Below, piece by piece: positions 40,614 to 51,364 of a stretch of 64,000 bases of DNA (position 1 is the first letter of the stretch; every line of letters begins with the position of its first letter). A program made the position numbers and the translations under genes. The notes under the pieces were generated by a model, which was given only the letters and a program-made list of their open reading frames with translations, had not been told where the DNA came from and ran no database searches. The DNA comes from Bacteroides sp. (lineage in GTDB: Bacteria; Bacteroidota; Bacteroidia; Bacteroidales; Muribaculaceae), in assembly GCA_014802345.1 (NCBI GenBank), contig JAAVCM010000027.1, positions 1 through 64,000 of the forward strand, read 5' to 3'.

Positions 40614-40994
40614 TCAATTCTCCTGTTCAGGTAATTCTCTCAGCGGTATCCCCGTCTTGATGACGGCATTGACAAACTCTACGAAATTAATCTCCATCTC
40701 ACCGATGCGAAGTTCTGTGGTCAGTTGCGGAGGAAGCTGGATGAGCTTATTGTGACAGCGTTCCGCAAGCTCCCATTCCTGACTTTTAAGAAATAATTCA
40801 AGCTCTCGCTTATCGCCTTTTTCAAGGAGTGTCTGTGCCTCCGTCAACTGCTCGTTGAAGCAATCCAGCAGCTTGACAGCCTCCTTTTTTGAGATTTCAT
40901 CAGGCTGTTCCCTGAGAATACCTTCGACACGTTTGGTACAGGACATGGTGGCCAATGAAGCCACAATCATAAAGAGCAACAGTATTTTTTTCAT
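40614..40994 (-). CDS. hypothetical lipoprotein
   Basis: Lipobox VASLATMSCTKR; helical mature chain. Confidence 0.6.
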   Translation of the reverse strand: MKKILLLFMIVASLATMSCTKRVEGILREQPDEISKKEAVKLLDCFNEQLTEAQTLLEKGDKRELELFLKSQEWELAERCHNKLIQLPPQLTTELRIGEMEINFVEFVNAVIKTGIPLRELPEQEN

Positions 40995-41058
40995 GACATC
41001 ACATTAAAATCCCGCTCTGACGGCGGGATGATTTTTCAGTATTGACGATTCTATAATA

Positions 41059-41088
41059 TTTAGGGTCTGCGCGTGCGCAGACCCTAAA
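41059..41088. terminator. perfect 14-bp hairpin (secA terminator)
   Basis: TTTAGGGTCTGCGC - GT - GCGCAGACCCTAAA, just beyond the secA stop codon. Confidence 0.75.
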
Positions 41089-41117
41089 CATATTTTGATT
41101 AGTCTCGGAACCTATCT

Positions 41118-44100
41118 TTACAGACCCTTTCCGTGGCAGTTCTTATATTTCTTGCCTGAACCGCAGGGACAGGGGTCATTGCGGTTGATGCGGGGTCCTG
41201 CCTTGACAGGCTGGGGAGCGGGACGCTCACCTGCACCCTGTGCGGCTGCGCGCTGCGCATTCTCGCCGGGGAGGTTCTCGCGTGAGGTCTGATACTGCGA
41301 ATAATCGTTGGGACGCTCAGGCATCGCGCGCTCCACCTTAGGCTGTGGTTTGGGAGCCTCAGGCGCAGGCGTATCCTTAATGGCAGCCGCCGGCATCTCT
41401 ATCTCAACATCATCCTCCTCAGATTCCTGAGCCGGGACTTCCGCAGCCGCAGTCTGCGCACGCGGTGCCGGAGGAGCCTGCTGGATGTAGATCTGACCGC
41501 GCATGAGGGTCGACATTGCCTTCACGTTAAGATTGTTGAGCATTGCCTCAAAGAGATGGAACGATTCTACCTTATAGATGATGAGCGGGTCTTTCTGCTC
41601 GTAGGAAGCGTTCTGGACACTCTGACGGAGCTGATCGAGTTCGCGGAGGTGTTCTTTCCAAAGTTCGTCGATGGTGACGAGCAGGACAGCCTTATGCCAT
41701 TCCTTGACAATCGACTTGCAACCGGTGCGATAAGCCTCGTCGAGATCCACAACGAGGTTGAAGAAACGCTTGCCGTCGGTCATCGGGACGGCGATACGAC
41801 CCTTGAAGCCACGGTTTTCAACACAGTCGATAATTACCGGCTGAGCCACATCGAGGATACGCTGGCTCTTGCGGTCGAAAGCCTCCTGAGCGGCAGCATG
41901 AATCTTCTCGATGGCATCCTCCTTGGACATATTGCGATACTCCTCCTCGGTGAAGGGAGCTTCGATGGTCAGCACGCGGAAAAGTTCGAGCGAGAGGTCT
42001 TGATAATCGGAGGGGCCGTAGTTATTGACGAAGTTTTCGATGACGTCCCACATCATGTTGGCGATGTCGATGCCCACACGTTCACCGAGGAGCGCGTGGT
42101 GACGGCGGTTATAGATGTAGGTACGCTGCTTGTTCATTACGTCGTCATATTCAAGCAGACGCTTACGGATACCGAAGTTATTCTCCTCAACGCGCTTCTG
42201 GGCATTGCCGATGGCGTTGGTCACCATACTGCTCTCTATTCTCTCGCCTTCTTCAAGACCGAGGGTATCGAGCATTTTCATGACGCGGTCGGTGGCGAAA
42301 AGACGCATCAACTGATCCTCGAAAGACACATAGAACACCGACGAACCGGGGTCACCCTGACGACCTGCACGACCGCGGAGCTGACGGTCGACACGGCGCG
42401 ACTCATGGCGCTCTGTACCGATGATGGCAAGACCGCCTGCCTCCTTGACTTCGGGAGTGAGCTTGATGTCCGTACCACGGCCTGCCATGTTGGTGGCGAT
42501 TGTCACCATACCCTGACGACCTGCGTGAGCCACGATTTCTGCCTCCTTCTGGTGGAGCTTGGCGTTGAGGACGTTGTGAGGGATATGACGCATGGTGAGC
42601 ATACGGCTGAGAAGTTCGGAGATTTCCACTGAAGTCGTACCGACAAGCACCGGACGCCCCTTAGCCACGAGGTCCTGAATCTCCTCGATGACAGCGGCAT
42701 ATTTCTCCTTCTTGGTCTTATAGACGCGGTCGTTCATGTCGATGCGGGCAATCGGCTTGTTGGTCGGAATTGTGACCACATCGAGCTTATAGATGTCCCA
42801 TAACTCACCTGCCTCGGTCTCGGCGGTACCGGTCATACCTGCCAGCTTGTGATACATACGGAAATAGTTCTGGAGAGTGATGGTCGCAAATGTCTGCGTT
42901 GCAGCCTCGACCTTGACACGTTCCTTCGCCTCGATAGCCTGATGGAGTCCGTCGCTGTAACGGCGACCTTCCATGATACGGCCTGTCTGCTCGTCGACAA
43001 TCTTGATTTTGCCCTCGTCGATGACGTATTCGACATCCTTTTCAAAGAGCGCGTAGGCTTTGAGAAGCTGAGTGACGGTGTGGACACGCTCTGCCTTGAC
43101 AGCATAGTCCTGCATAAGCTCATCCTTGCGCTGCTGACGCACGGCGAGGTCTTCGATATGCTCCGTCTCCGAAAGCTGCGATGCAATGTCGGGGAGGACA
43201 AAGAAATTGGGGTCGTTGGTCTTTCCGGTAAGTTCGTCGATACCCTTGTCGGTGAGCTCGACGCTGCGGTTCTTCTCGTCGATGACGAAGTAGAGCGGAT
43301 CGGTCACCTTCGGCATCTCGCGCTTGTTGTCTTGCAGATAGTAGGCCTCGGTTTCAAGCATGAGGTTCTTCATGCCCTCCTGAGAAAGGAACTTGATGAG
43401 CGCGCCGTTCTTGGGGAGACCCTTGAAAGCACGGTAGAGCAGCAATGCACCCTCCTTGCGCACCTCCTTGTCCTCGGAAGCAATCTTGGTCTTGGCTTCG
43501 GCGAGAATCTTGGTGACGAGACGGCGCTGTGCCTCGAATACCTTCTCGACGTTCGGACGGTACTCGTCAAAAAGCTGGTCGTCACCCTTGGGGACAGGAC
43601 CGGAGATGATGAGGGGGGTACGGGCATCGTCGATAAGCACCGAGTCAACCTCATCGACAATGGCATAATAGTGCTTGCGCTGCACCATGTCGCCGGGCGA
43701 CATTGCCATATTGTCGCGGAGGTAGTCGAAACCGAACTCGTTGTTCGTACCGAAAGTGATGTCACAGTTATATGCTGCGCGGCGTGCAGCCGTGTTGGGC
43801 TGATGCTTGTCGATACAGTCGACGGTCGAGCCATGGAACATATACAGAGGACCCATCCACTCGGAGTCACGCTTCGAGAGGTAATCGTTGACGGTCACGA
43901 CGTGGACACCACGCCCTGAGAGCGAACGGAGGAACACCGGGAGCGTAGCCACGAGGGTCTTACCTTCACCGGTAGCCATCTCCGCAATCTTGCCCTGATG
44001 AAGCACGATACCGCCGATGAGCTGCACGCGGTAGTGGGTCATGTCCCATTTCACTTCATTTCCACCGGCAATCCAGTGGTTTTTCCATATAGCATTGTCG

Positions 44101-44549
44101 CCGTCGATGGATACGAAATCCTTGCCTTGTGCGGCAAGCTCTCGGTCAAGCTCGGTGGCCTTGACGACGATGGTCTCGTTGGCGGTGAAGCGGGCTGCGG
44201 TCTCGCGCAACACGGCAAACACCTCGGGAAGATGCTCGTTGAGCTTATCCTCGATGGTGTCGAGCATCGTCTTCTCGTTCTGGTCAATCTTGTCCCAGAC
44301 AGGCTGACGCTCGTCAAATGGAAGCTCCTCCACTTCGAGGCGCAGGCGTGCGTTCTCCTCTTCTTCAGCCGAGATTGCCTGCTTGATGTCAGCACGCACG
44401 TTGGCTATACGCTCACGGAGCTGATCTATGGTGAGTTGCTGTACCTCAGGCCCGAGAGCCTCGATTTTCTTCACGATTGGTTCGATTTCCTTCAGGTCGC
44501 GGGTCGACTTGTTGCCGAAAATCTTGGTGAGGAATGATTGAAATGACAT
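41118..44549 (-). CDS. secA: preprotein translocase subunit SecA
   Basis: [61 protein letters not shown]-terminal [14 protein letters not shown]. Confidence 0.97.
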   Translation of the reverse strand: MSFQSFLTKIFGNKSTRDLKEIEPIVKKIEALGPEVQQLTIDQLRERIANVRADIKQAISAEEEENARLRLEVEELPFDERQPVWDKIDQNEKTMLDTIEDKLNEHLPEVFAVLRETAARFTANETIVVKATELDRELAAQGKDFVSIDGDNAIWKNHWIAGGNEVKWDMTHYRVQLIGGIVLHQGKIAEMATGEGKTLVATLPVFLRSLSGRGVHVVTVNDYLSKRDSEWMGPLYMFHGSTVDCIDKHQPNTAARRAAYNCDITFGTNNEFGFDYLRDNMAMSPGDMVQRKHYYAIVDEVDSVLIDDARTPLIISGPVPKGDDQLFDEYRPNVEKVFEAQRRLVTKILAEAKTKIASEDKEVRKEGALLLYRAFKGLPKNGALIKFLSQEGMKNLMLETEAYYLQDNKREMPKVTDPLYFVIDEKNRSVELTDKGIDELTGKTNDPNFFVLPDIASQLSETEHIEDLAVRQQRKDELMQDYAVKAERVHTVTQLLKAYALFEKDVEYVIDEGKIKIVDEQTGRIMEGRRYSDGLHQAIEAKERVKVEAATQTFATITLQNYFRMYHKLAGMTGTAETEAGELWDIYKLDVVTIPTNKPIARIDMNDRVYKTKKEKYAAVIEEIQDLVAKGRPVLVGTTSVEISELLSRMLTMRHIPHNVLNAKLHQKEAEIVAHAGRQGMVTIATNMAGRGTDIKLTPEVKEAGGLAIIGTERHESRRVDRQLRGRAGRQGDPGSSVFYVSFEDQLMRLFATDRVMKMLDTLGLEEGERIESSMVTNAIGNAQKRVEENNFGIRKRLLEYDDVMNKQRTYIYNRRHHALLGERVGIDIANMMWDVIENFVNNYGPSDYQDLSLELFRVLTIEAPFTEEEYRNMSKEDAIEKIHAAAQEAFDRKSQRILDVAQPVIIDCVENRGFKGRIAVPMTDGKRFFNLVVDLDEAYRTGCKSIVKEWHKAVLLVTIDELWKEHLRELDQLRQSVQNASYEQKDPLIIYKVESFHLFEAMLNNLNVKAMSTLMRGQIYIQQAPPAPRAQTAAAEVPAQESEEDDVEIEMPAAAIKDTPAPEAPKPQPKVERAMPERPNDYSQYQTSRENLPGENAQRAAAQGAGERPAPQPVKAGPRINRNDPCPCGSGKKYKNCHGKGL

Positions 44550-44620
44550 ATTTTAATTGTATTCTTTATTTCTGTTGATTTGATTGAAGGATTTGTTTCT
44601 CTGAGAGGTTGCTGCATCCG

Positions 44621-46309
44621 TCACTTCTTCGGTGTCGTCAGACGCAGCGGGGGGAGCGAAGCCGCATTGGGCGACCGTATTCTCAGAATCCTTGCAACAG
44701 TGGGTGCTATCACGCGCGCATCGACAGTCGAGTCGATGGTGCGCGGAGCGACATTCGGGGCAAGAATGAAGACGGGCGAGGTCGTGGCAACATTTCTGAT
44801 GACCGGAAGATGGTTTTCGGGACCCGTCTCGTTAGCGCCGTCGGAGATTTCCCAACCGGGATTGATGGCGACGAGGACATCACCGGCGTGGTCGACGGAA
44901 GTATTGCGCTGGAGAGCCTGTGCATCCTCTCCGGCACGGCGTTCAAGAATATCGTCGATAGTATAGGCGGCGGTCACGCCACTCATCCTGATAAGGAAAT
45001 CGGCACTTTCGCGGCGAAGCTGACGCTCGTCGAGTCCCTGCTCCTTGATGAACTTGCGGTTGAGGAAAAAGTAGCCGTCATAGTAGCCGCTGACATACTC
45101 GCCGTTGCCATGAAGGGCAATCAGATAAATGTTGAGAAGCGACATGGCTCTGCGTGGCGAGAACTGTCCGGCAGGAAGGTTCCAACGCTCGTCGTCGCGC
45201 TTGCTCCCGGAAGGGCCGGGAGTACCGGCGATAAAAATCACCGCGTTGTCCAGTCCGGGTCCTTTCTCCACTGCCTTCACGATGCTGGCTATGTCGGAAT
45301 CCAGACGGAGGTATGCGTCCATAGTCTCGACGCGGTTGTCCGGCTCACGACCGTAGAGATAAGGGCTTACGTTGAAGCCGAGGTTGAGCATATCCGTGAC
45401 TCCCCTCTCCCCGAGCTGTAGAGTCGATATGTAGTCGACGCCAACTTTCGCAACTTCATGGTTGCCCGGAGCGGAAGCCTTGAACGCACGGAAGCGGTTG
45501 GGGTCTTTGACAGGATATGTATGGCGGAAGGGGAAGAGTTTCTTGTATTCGGGCAGGTCGGGATACTCGTCAAGCGGCCGCGAAGGAACCCATGAGATGG
45601 TGTCGAGGCGCGACGAGAGGGTCACGCCGTAGTTGCGCGCGGCGATTGCGGCGGGGACATCACGGTAGTAGGTAGACGTACTCCACTTACCGCTGAATTC
45701 GTTGAGCCAGAAACCGCTGTTGCCAGCATGACCGGCAAGAAGTATGGCAACCTGCGCGTCAGGGGCAACGGAGTGGACCACGCCCAGACCTCCGTCGGCT
45801 ATACGCACTTCGTCACTGAGGGTCGACACTTTCAGTGCGCCCGGCGAGAAGGTTTCATCGGTAAAATTACCTATATTGGCGGGGTCGAGGAGGATAGGAT
45901 AGTCCGAGCGGGTCTCAGTATCCCATGCGCGGGCAGCGGGGATACCGTTGACCGAGGGTGAGGCTCCCGTCATAAGTATGGCGGTAGCGGCTGTCACGTC
46001 GACATCCGTACCGTAGTCAATATTTTCGATGCTGACTCCGTCCTTGATAAAACGGTTGAAACCATCCTTGCCGAAATTATCACGAAGGAGATGTATGTAG
46101 TCCGCATCGAGCCCTTCGACAAAAATGCCTACCACAAGAGCCGGGCGCGTAAGGACATATTTGCCCTCCCCACCCTTTGTCTTGGTGTCGGACAAGGTAG
46201 GTGCCGCTGCGAATACCGGAGTAAATGCCCCGATACCCATGGTCACAAGCGAAACGACAAGCGCGCTTGCAAGACGGGTACTTATCGGGCGATTTTTGCG
46301 TGATGACAT
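44621..46309 (-). CDS. alkaline phosphatase family protein
   Basis: VVGIFVEGLDADYIHLLRDNFGKDGFNRFIKDGV; TAATAILMTGASPSVNGIPA; start overlaps the upstream stop (TGATG). Confidence 0.75.
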   Translation of the reverse strand: MSSRKNRPISTRLASALVVSLVTMGIGAFTPVFAAAPTLSDTKTKGGEGKYVLTRPALVVGIFVEGLDADYIHLLRDNFGKDGFNRFIKDGVSIENIDYGTDVDVTAATAILMTGASPSVNGIPAARAWDTETRSDYPILLDPANIGNFTDETFSPGALKVSTLSDEVRIADGGLGVVHSVAPDAQVAILLAGHAGNSGFWLNEFSGKWSTSTYYRDVPAAIAARNYGVTLSSRLDTISWVPSRPLDEYPDLPEYKKLFPFRHTYPVKDPNRFRAFKASAPGNHEVAKVGVDYISTLQLGERGVTDMLNLGFNVSPYLYGREPDNRVETMDAYLRLDSDIASIVKAVEKGPGLDNAVIFIAGTPGPSGSKRDDERWNLPAGQFSPRRAMSLLNIYLIALHGNGEYVSGYYDGYFFLNRKFIKEQGLDERQLRRESADFLIRMSGVTAAYTIDDILERRAGEDAQALQRNTSVDHAGDVLVAINPGWEISDGANETGPENHLPVIRNVATTSPVFILAPNVAPRTIDSTVDARVIAPTVARILRIRSPNAASLPPLRLTTPKK

Positions 46310-47496
46310 CAGGCGTTTCTTTTGGTTAATATACATAACAATGCCCGCACTCCATCGGCAGCAATAAGCGGGATGAAGGCAGCATTGGCCGACTGCACTC
46401 CGGCGGCGAGAAGCACGGCAAGTACAATCAGGAATGCAAAGTTAAGAATTTGATAGCAAAACAACAACTTTTCAAGCCTTTTTACCCACACGGCTACGAC
46501 CGGGATAAAACAGAGGGGATTGAGCCAGAGCAGAAGCCAGTTGGGTGAGGTGGCCTCGTGGACAGAAATCACCACGAGAAACACTATTATGCACCCGGCA
46601 AGCCCCATGACGAGGTAGAAAAGCGTGTCGAATATCTTCGCGGCTACCGTAGCTCTCCCGCGACGCCACTGTCCGGCTGAAACGACAAAGGCTATCAGAC
46701 ACACGACACAGGCGCAGAACATAGGGGTGAGATACCACGGTGTCGGGCCGTCTATCGCCGTAATATCCTCCCTCCCGACAAGCACATTCGTATTGCCCAC
46801 AAGAGCCGTCCCGTCGGGACGTGAGGCGGAGGCGAGCATCACTTCAAGAGCCTCGGGCGCGAAGGACATCTCTCGCTGTGAAATCTGTCGGTCAATCCCG
46901 CTTCCGAGGGCGAGGTCAATCCCGAACTGATACCAAGGATAATTGACATGATAGTGGCGCATGGCATCGCGGAATGTCGCGGTTGCCTCAGCCGGGAGAG
47001 CCGATGTGCCGAGTGTAATGGTGTCGCCGATGGCCTGCTCGACGATTGCAAGCGGACGCGTAGCGCAGTTGTCAAGGACATAATTATAGCGGTACACCCG
47101 GTTCTCAGGCATGAGATTGCGGTCGGTCAGGGCTATCACACGCTCCTTTTCCTCAGGAGTGAGGTTGAGTTGCTGTTCCACCACCGCACGACCCTCTCGC
47201 GCATAGATGCGGAGAAATCTTTCGGTCGGGGCAGCCCCGGCCATATAGTCGGTCTCACCCTTGACGAAGCGGTAGACGAAATTAGGCGCGTCAAAGTCAA
47301 ACAGACCCCAGTTGACCACATAGTCTCCCCTCTCAGGAGTCTGAATCCTCAGTGCCGTATGCCCTTCGAGCTGATAGATGTCAGCCCCCGCACGCGCCGT
47401 GAGCATCGAAATCCTCACATCGTCGTCCGCCTTACAATTACAGATAATCCCCAAAGTGATAAACAATATAAATATCTTTAAAGCCTCTCCTCGCAT
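46309..47496 (-). CDS. DUF4105 membrane protein (Lnb-like periplasmic domain)
   Basis: GADIYQLEGHTALRIQTPERGDYVVNWGLFDFDAPNFVYRFVKGETDY; NYVLDNCATRPL; multiple C-terminal TM helices. Confidence 0.82.
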   Translation of the reverse strand: MRGEALKIFILFITLGIICNCKADDDVRISMLTARAGADIYQLEGHTALRIQTPERGDYVVNWGLFDFDAPNFVYRFVKGETDYMAGAAPTERFLRIYAREGRAVVEQQLNLTPEEKERVIALTDRNLMPENRVYRYNYVLDNCATRPLAIVEQAIGDTITLGTSALPAEATATFRDAMRHYHVNYPWYQFGIDLALGSGIDRQISQREMSFAPEALEVMLASASRPDGTALVGNTNVLVGREDITAIDGPTPWYLTPMFCACVVCLIAFVVSAGQWRRGRATVAAKIFDTLFYLVMGLAGCIIVFLVVISVHEATSPNWLLLWLNPLCFIPVVAVWVKRLEKLLFCYQILNFAFLIVLAVLLAAGVQSANAAFIPLIAADGVRALLCILTKRNA

Positions 47497-47497
47497 A

Positions 47498-48379
47498 TCA
47501 CTCTTCTAAAAACTTTTTAAGATGATTATTCATACATAGCACCCCATCATTCAGTCCCTTTTTTGCTATATTTTTTATAAACTCTTCCTCAGACAGATAA
47601 TTCTCTGGCACAGCACCGCCAAGCATCAAGTTTATACCTTCCATTGTTGTACTAAATATTTTATCAACACTTAATACCGCCTCATCTTTTGAAATTGAGA
47701 AATTGAAGGTACAGAAATCAACTGGATATATTGGATTAAATTCTACTAACTTTGTACAGTCTGATACGGTCTTGATATAGTCCATTGCAACATTCTGTAC
47801 TACAAACACTATCTTTCTATTCCATAACTCAACAATTTTCCCTTTCTTATAGGCTTGTTGCATCATAGTCTTTGAAAACTCATTAGCCCAATTAATCCCG
47901 TATGTATATTTCTTTCCTGAATAATGTCCTTCTTCAAGCAACTCTTTTACATAAGGATAAGGTGTACCTGTTGTTCCAGCAGCTTGTATTTCCACGCATA
48001 AAAAGTCTTTTATGCGATCATATTTATCCACTTCCACCGCGACATAATCAACATTACCACCCACTCCGAGATTAACTTCCTGAATCCATTTTACATTTTC
48101 CCATGAAGCCAAATATTTCTCACGTAATGCCTCAAACATAGCCTCAGTCTTAAATCTTTGTGGACATATTATTACAGGGTGGAGTTGCTTACTACCATTT
48201 ACAGCGGCTCCTACCGAACATATCCCAATTTTTATTTCAGGCTCACTTTTTCTTGGTTTTACACAAGTACCATGAATATATCTACAATACTGCTGTCGAC
48301 GTGCTAAACGGGATGAGTCAGAATTATCGTCCCAGCGATAACAAAATATTTCTATCGGATATCTACCAATGGTTTTCAT
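47498..48379 (-). CDS. NotI-family type II restriction endonuclease
   Basis: Cysteine pattern QYCRYIHGTCVK...KIGICSVG and VDYVAVEVDKYDRIKDFLCVEIQAAG (D...ExQ) resembling NotI; adjacent DNA methyltransferase. Confidence 0.72.
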   Translation of the reverse strand: MKTIGRYPIEIFCYRWDDNSDSSRLARRQQYCRYIHGTCVKPRKSEPEIKIGICSVGAAVNGSKQLHPVIICPQRFKTEAMFEALREKYLASWENVKWIQEVNLGVGGNVDYVAVEVDKYDRIKDFLCVEIQAAGTTGTPYPYVKELLEEGHYSGKKYTYGINWANEFSKTMMQQAYKKGKIVELWNRKIVFVVQNVAMDYIKTVSDCTKLVEFNPIYPVDFCTFNFSISKDEAVLSVDKIFSTTMEGINLMLGGAVPENYLSEEEFIKNIAKKGLNDGVLCMNNHLKKFLEE

Positions 48380-49472
48380 TGAAAAGAGAAGTTTTAATAT
48401 TAGAAATCACTCGTTTTTTTGAAATCTCTATGTACTTTGGGCTTAAATCTATTCCTACTCCACGTCGTCCAAGTTTCAAAGCAGCACATACAGTGGTACC
48501 AGTCCCACTGAACGGATCTAAGACTATTCCATTCTCAGGACAAGTAGCCTGAATAGGCACATACAGCAATTCTTCAGGATATACTGCACAGTGGCTATCG
48601 GTACGCCACGTATCTTCTGTAACAATATTCCAAACATCACTGGGAAGATGCCCTTTAGAAGAAATACGCATTATGTAATATCCTTTATTGACAAGTTCTT
48701 TTGCTCTACCACTAATCTTGACATTATCACTATGCCAAGCCCTTTGAGCACCTCTGATAGTCATCCGGAAATCGTTTAAACTGCCAGCTCTAATTTCCGC
48801 TAATACTTCATCAAGAGCACGCTCAGCATTAATCTTTTCTTGAGGAGTGAGTTCCAGACTTTCCCTGATCATTTTTCGGTATTTCTTTCCTGAAACCCCA
48901 GTAGAAGATACAATCGAATTTTTCGTCACCTTAGGATCTTTGGATGGTTTTATCCTTATGGAATCTGCATCGTAAAAGTACTTCTTCGATTTTACAAAAT
49001 GGAAAATATGCTCATAGGAATCCCGCAAGCGATCTTTACAACTCTGAGTCCCTTTTAATTGATGCCATATAACGTCGTTACGCAAAATCCATCCGTTATC
49101 CATAAGAGAGAGAGCTACCCTCCATGGCATTCCCAATAAATTTTTATCTATGTACCTGTCACCCAAATTAAGCCAAAAAGATCCTTCTTTTTTCAATATT
49201 CGTTTTGCTTCTGAAAAAACAGACCCTAAGGCGTTCACATATTGAACGAAATTAGGTTCATTACCAATCTCATGTTCGTCATCTTCATTATCATAAGCTC
49301 TCATCCCCCAGTAAGGAGGAGATGTTATAATACAATCTACTGACTCACTCTCTATCTCTTTCAAAACAGAAAGACAATCTCCTAAGATAAAATTATATCT
49401 GGATTCTCCCTCAAGTGGCTTCATTAATACTTTACTTTCAGATTTAACAGCAGTAAATTTTAATTCCCTCAT
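48363..49472 (-). CDS. site-specific DNA methyltransferase (SPPY class, N4-C or N6-A)
   Basis: TSPPYWGMRAYDNED (motif IV) and DPFSGTGTTVCAALKLGRRGVGIDLSPKYI (motif I); start at MRELKFTAV (49472), not 49694. Confidence 0.9.
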   Translation of the reverse strand: MRELKFTAVKSESKVLMKPLEGESRYNFILGDCLSVLKEIESESVDCIITSPPYWGMRAYDNEDDEHEIGNEPNFVQYVNALGSVFSEAKRILKKEGSFWLNLGDRYIDKNLLGMPWRVALSLMDNGWILRNDVIWHQLKGTQSCKDRLRDSYEHIFHFVKSKKYFYDADSIRIKPSKDPKVTKNSIVSSTGVSGKKYRKMIRESLELTPQEKINAERALDEVLAEIRAGSLNDFRMTIRGAQRAWHSDNVKISGRAKELVNKGYYIMRISSKGHLPSDVWNIVTEDTWRTDSHCAVYPEELLYVPIQATCPENGIVLDPFSGTGTTVCAALKLGRRGVGIDLSPKYIEISKKRVISNIKTSLFNENHW

Positions 49473-51364
49473 CCCAGCATCTTGGCGATGTCGTCGAGGT
49501 TGACAATGGTGAATATGGTCTTGCCGTCGGGAGTACGCGCAGGGGTCGGGAGGCGGAAAAGGTCGCTTATCAGCTTGTCCATCTCCGTTGCCGAAAGCGT
49601 CTGTCCGCGCCTGATGGCGCTGCTTCCCGCCATCGAAAGGGCAATCCGCTCGTGGAGCGAGGAAGCAAGGTCCTCGCCTGTCTCGGTCACACATTCAATC
49701 ATACCCAGAAGCGTGTCGCGCGGGTTCGCACCTATCAGCACCGACGGCACTCCGTTGATGCTCCACGAATGGTCGCCGAGTGGAGCGAGGGAGAAACCCA
49801 GCTCTTCAAGCGACGGGAGGACATCGGCAAGCACCGCATCCTGCGAGGGGGATAGTTCGACCACCTCGGGGAACATGGTCCGCTGGCAGACAAAAGCCCT
49901 CTCACGCACCTTGGTTATGTAGGAGTCGTAGAGTATGCGTTTGTGGGCGCGGTGCTGATCGATTATCATCAGGCCGTCGCGCGAGGGGGTGAGTATATAG
50001 GTCTGCTTCAGTTGCAGCGTCGCGCTCACGGGAGCAGCCGTGTCCATTTCGAGTTCAGCCTCGGGAGCGTTGACCTTACTCTCGATCATCGAGGCATAGC
50101 CGTCGTCGCGTTTCTTGACGAAATCATCGTAGAGTTTTTCCCAGTCCTGAAAACGCTCAGAAGAGCGCGAAAAGTTCAGGGACGACTCTGTTTTTGAGCG
50201 GGGGGAGGCTACCTCGTCGTCCCCTGAAAGGGCAGATGTACGGCTCGACCGTGACGGCTGGGCAAAAGGATTGTAGCCCTCGTCAAGCTCGACTTCGTGG
50301 TCAGCGGCGCTGTCGGGCGAGAATACGGGAATTTCGGGTGCCTCGTCGACATCGAAATCAATCGCGGGGGCGGCGTTGAAACGTCCGAGCGATTCCCGGA
50401 CAGTCGCCGTCAGAATCTGCCATATCGCCTGCTCGTTCTCAAACTTAATCTCACTCTTGGTCGGATGGATGTTCACGTCAATCGTCTCGGGGTCCACCGT
50501 CAGATTGATGAAATAGTTGGGCTGCACATCAGCAGGAATGAGATGCTCGTAACACTGCATGATGGCCTTGTGAAAATACGGGTGACGCATATTGCGGCCG
50601 TTGACCATGAGGAATTGCAGCACATTGCGCTTGCGGGCATACTCGGGCAGCCCGATGAAGCCGCTTATGCGCACTATGGAGGTGTCGGTGTCGACAGGCA
50701 CAATCTGCTTGTCGAGCGACCGCCCGAAAAGGTCGGCTATCCGCTGCTTCATCGAACCGCGACGGAGCGAGTGAAGCGTCACATCATTGCTGATAATGGT
50801 AAAGTCGACACCGATATTGACAAGGGCAAGACGCTCAAACTCACGCATGATGTTGCTTAGTTCGACCGAATCTTTTTTCAGGAACTTACGTCGCGCCGGG
50901 ACGTTGAAAAACAGATTTTTCACCATCAGGTTGCTCCCCTGCGCGCAAGCCTCCGGCTCCTGACTCTCGATCTTGGAGCCGTTGATTACTATACGTGTGC
51001 CGATGCTCTCACCTTTGAGCATGGTGCGCAGATCAATCTGGGCTATGGCGGCAATCGACGCGAGAGCCTCGCCACGGAACCCCATGGTCGAGAGCGAGAA
51101 AAGGTCGTCGGCACGGCGGATTTTCGATGTGGCGTGACGCTCGAAGGCGAGACGCGCATCGGTGTCGCTCATGCCGCATCCGTTGTCGATGACCTGAATC
51201 AGCGTGCGTCCGGCATCTTTAAGTATGATGGTGATTGCCGTGGCTCCGGCATCAATAGAATTTTCCACAAGCTCCTTGATGACCGACGCGGGCCGCTGGA
51301 TGACCTCGCCAGCAGCTATCTGGTTGGCAACGGAGTCAGGGAGAAGACGAATGACATCGCTCAT
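49469..51364 (-). CDS. mutL: DNA mismatch repair protein MutL
   Basis: VANQIAAGEVIQRPASVIKELVENSIDAGAT, DNGCGM, GFRGEALASIAAI, NGR...HPTKSEIKF. Confidence 0.96.
   Translation of the reverse strand: MSDVIRLLPDSVANQIAAGEVIQRPASVIKELVENSIDAGATAITIILKDAGRTLIQVIDNGCGMSDTDARLAFERHATSKIRRADDLFSLSTMGFRGEALASIAAIAQIDLRTMLKGESIGTRIVINGSKIESQEPEACAQGSNLMVKNLFFNVPARRKFLKKDSVELSNIMREFERLALVNIGVDFTIISNDVTLHSLRRGSMKQRIADLFGRSLDKQIVPVDTDTSIVRISGFIGLPEYARKRNVLQFLMVNGRNMRHPYFHKAIMQCYEHLIPADVQPNYFINLTVDPETIDVNIHPTKSEIKFENEQAIWQILTATVRESLGRFNAAPAIDFDVDEAPEIPVFSPDSAADHEVELDEGYNPFAQPSRSSRTSALSGDDEVASPRSKTESSLNFSRSSERFQDWEKLYDDFVKKRDDGYASMIESKVNAPEAELEMDTAAPVSATLQLKQTYILTPSRDGLMIIDQHRAHKRILYDSYITKVRERAFVCQRTMFPEVVELSPSQDAVLADVLPSLEELGFSLAPLGDHSWSINGVPSVLIGANPRDTLLGMIECVTETGEDLASSLHERIALSMAGSSAIRRGQTLSATEMDKLISDLFRLPTPARTPDGKTIFTIVNLDDIAKMLG

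Noticed and set aside
41556-42632. 358-aa ORF antisense to secA (also 42849-43919)
   Set aside because: Shadow ORFs created by codon bias of the highly supported secA gene; no independent motifs or start context.
49473-49694. N-terminal 74-aa extension of the methyltransferase ORF
   Set aside because: Overlaps the mutL 3' end out of frame; peptide is low-complexity Arg/Pro/His/Asp-rich and unlike a methyltransferase N-terminus; ATG at 49472 is a better start.
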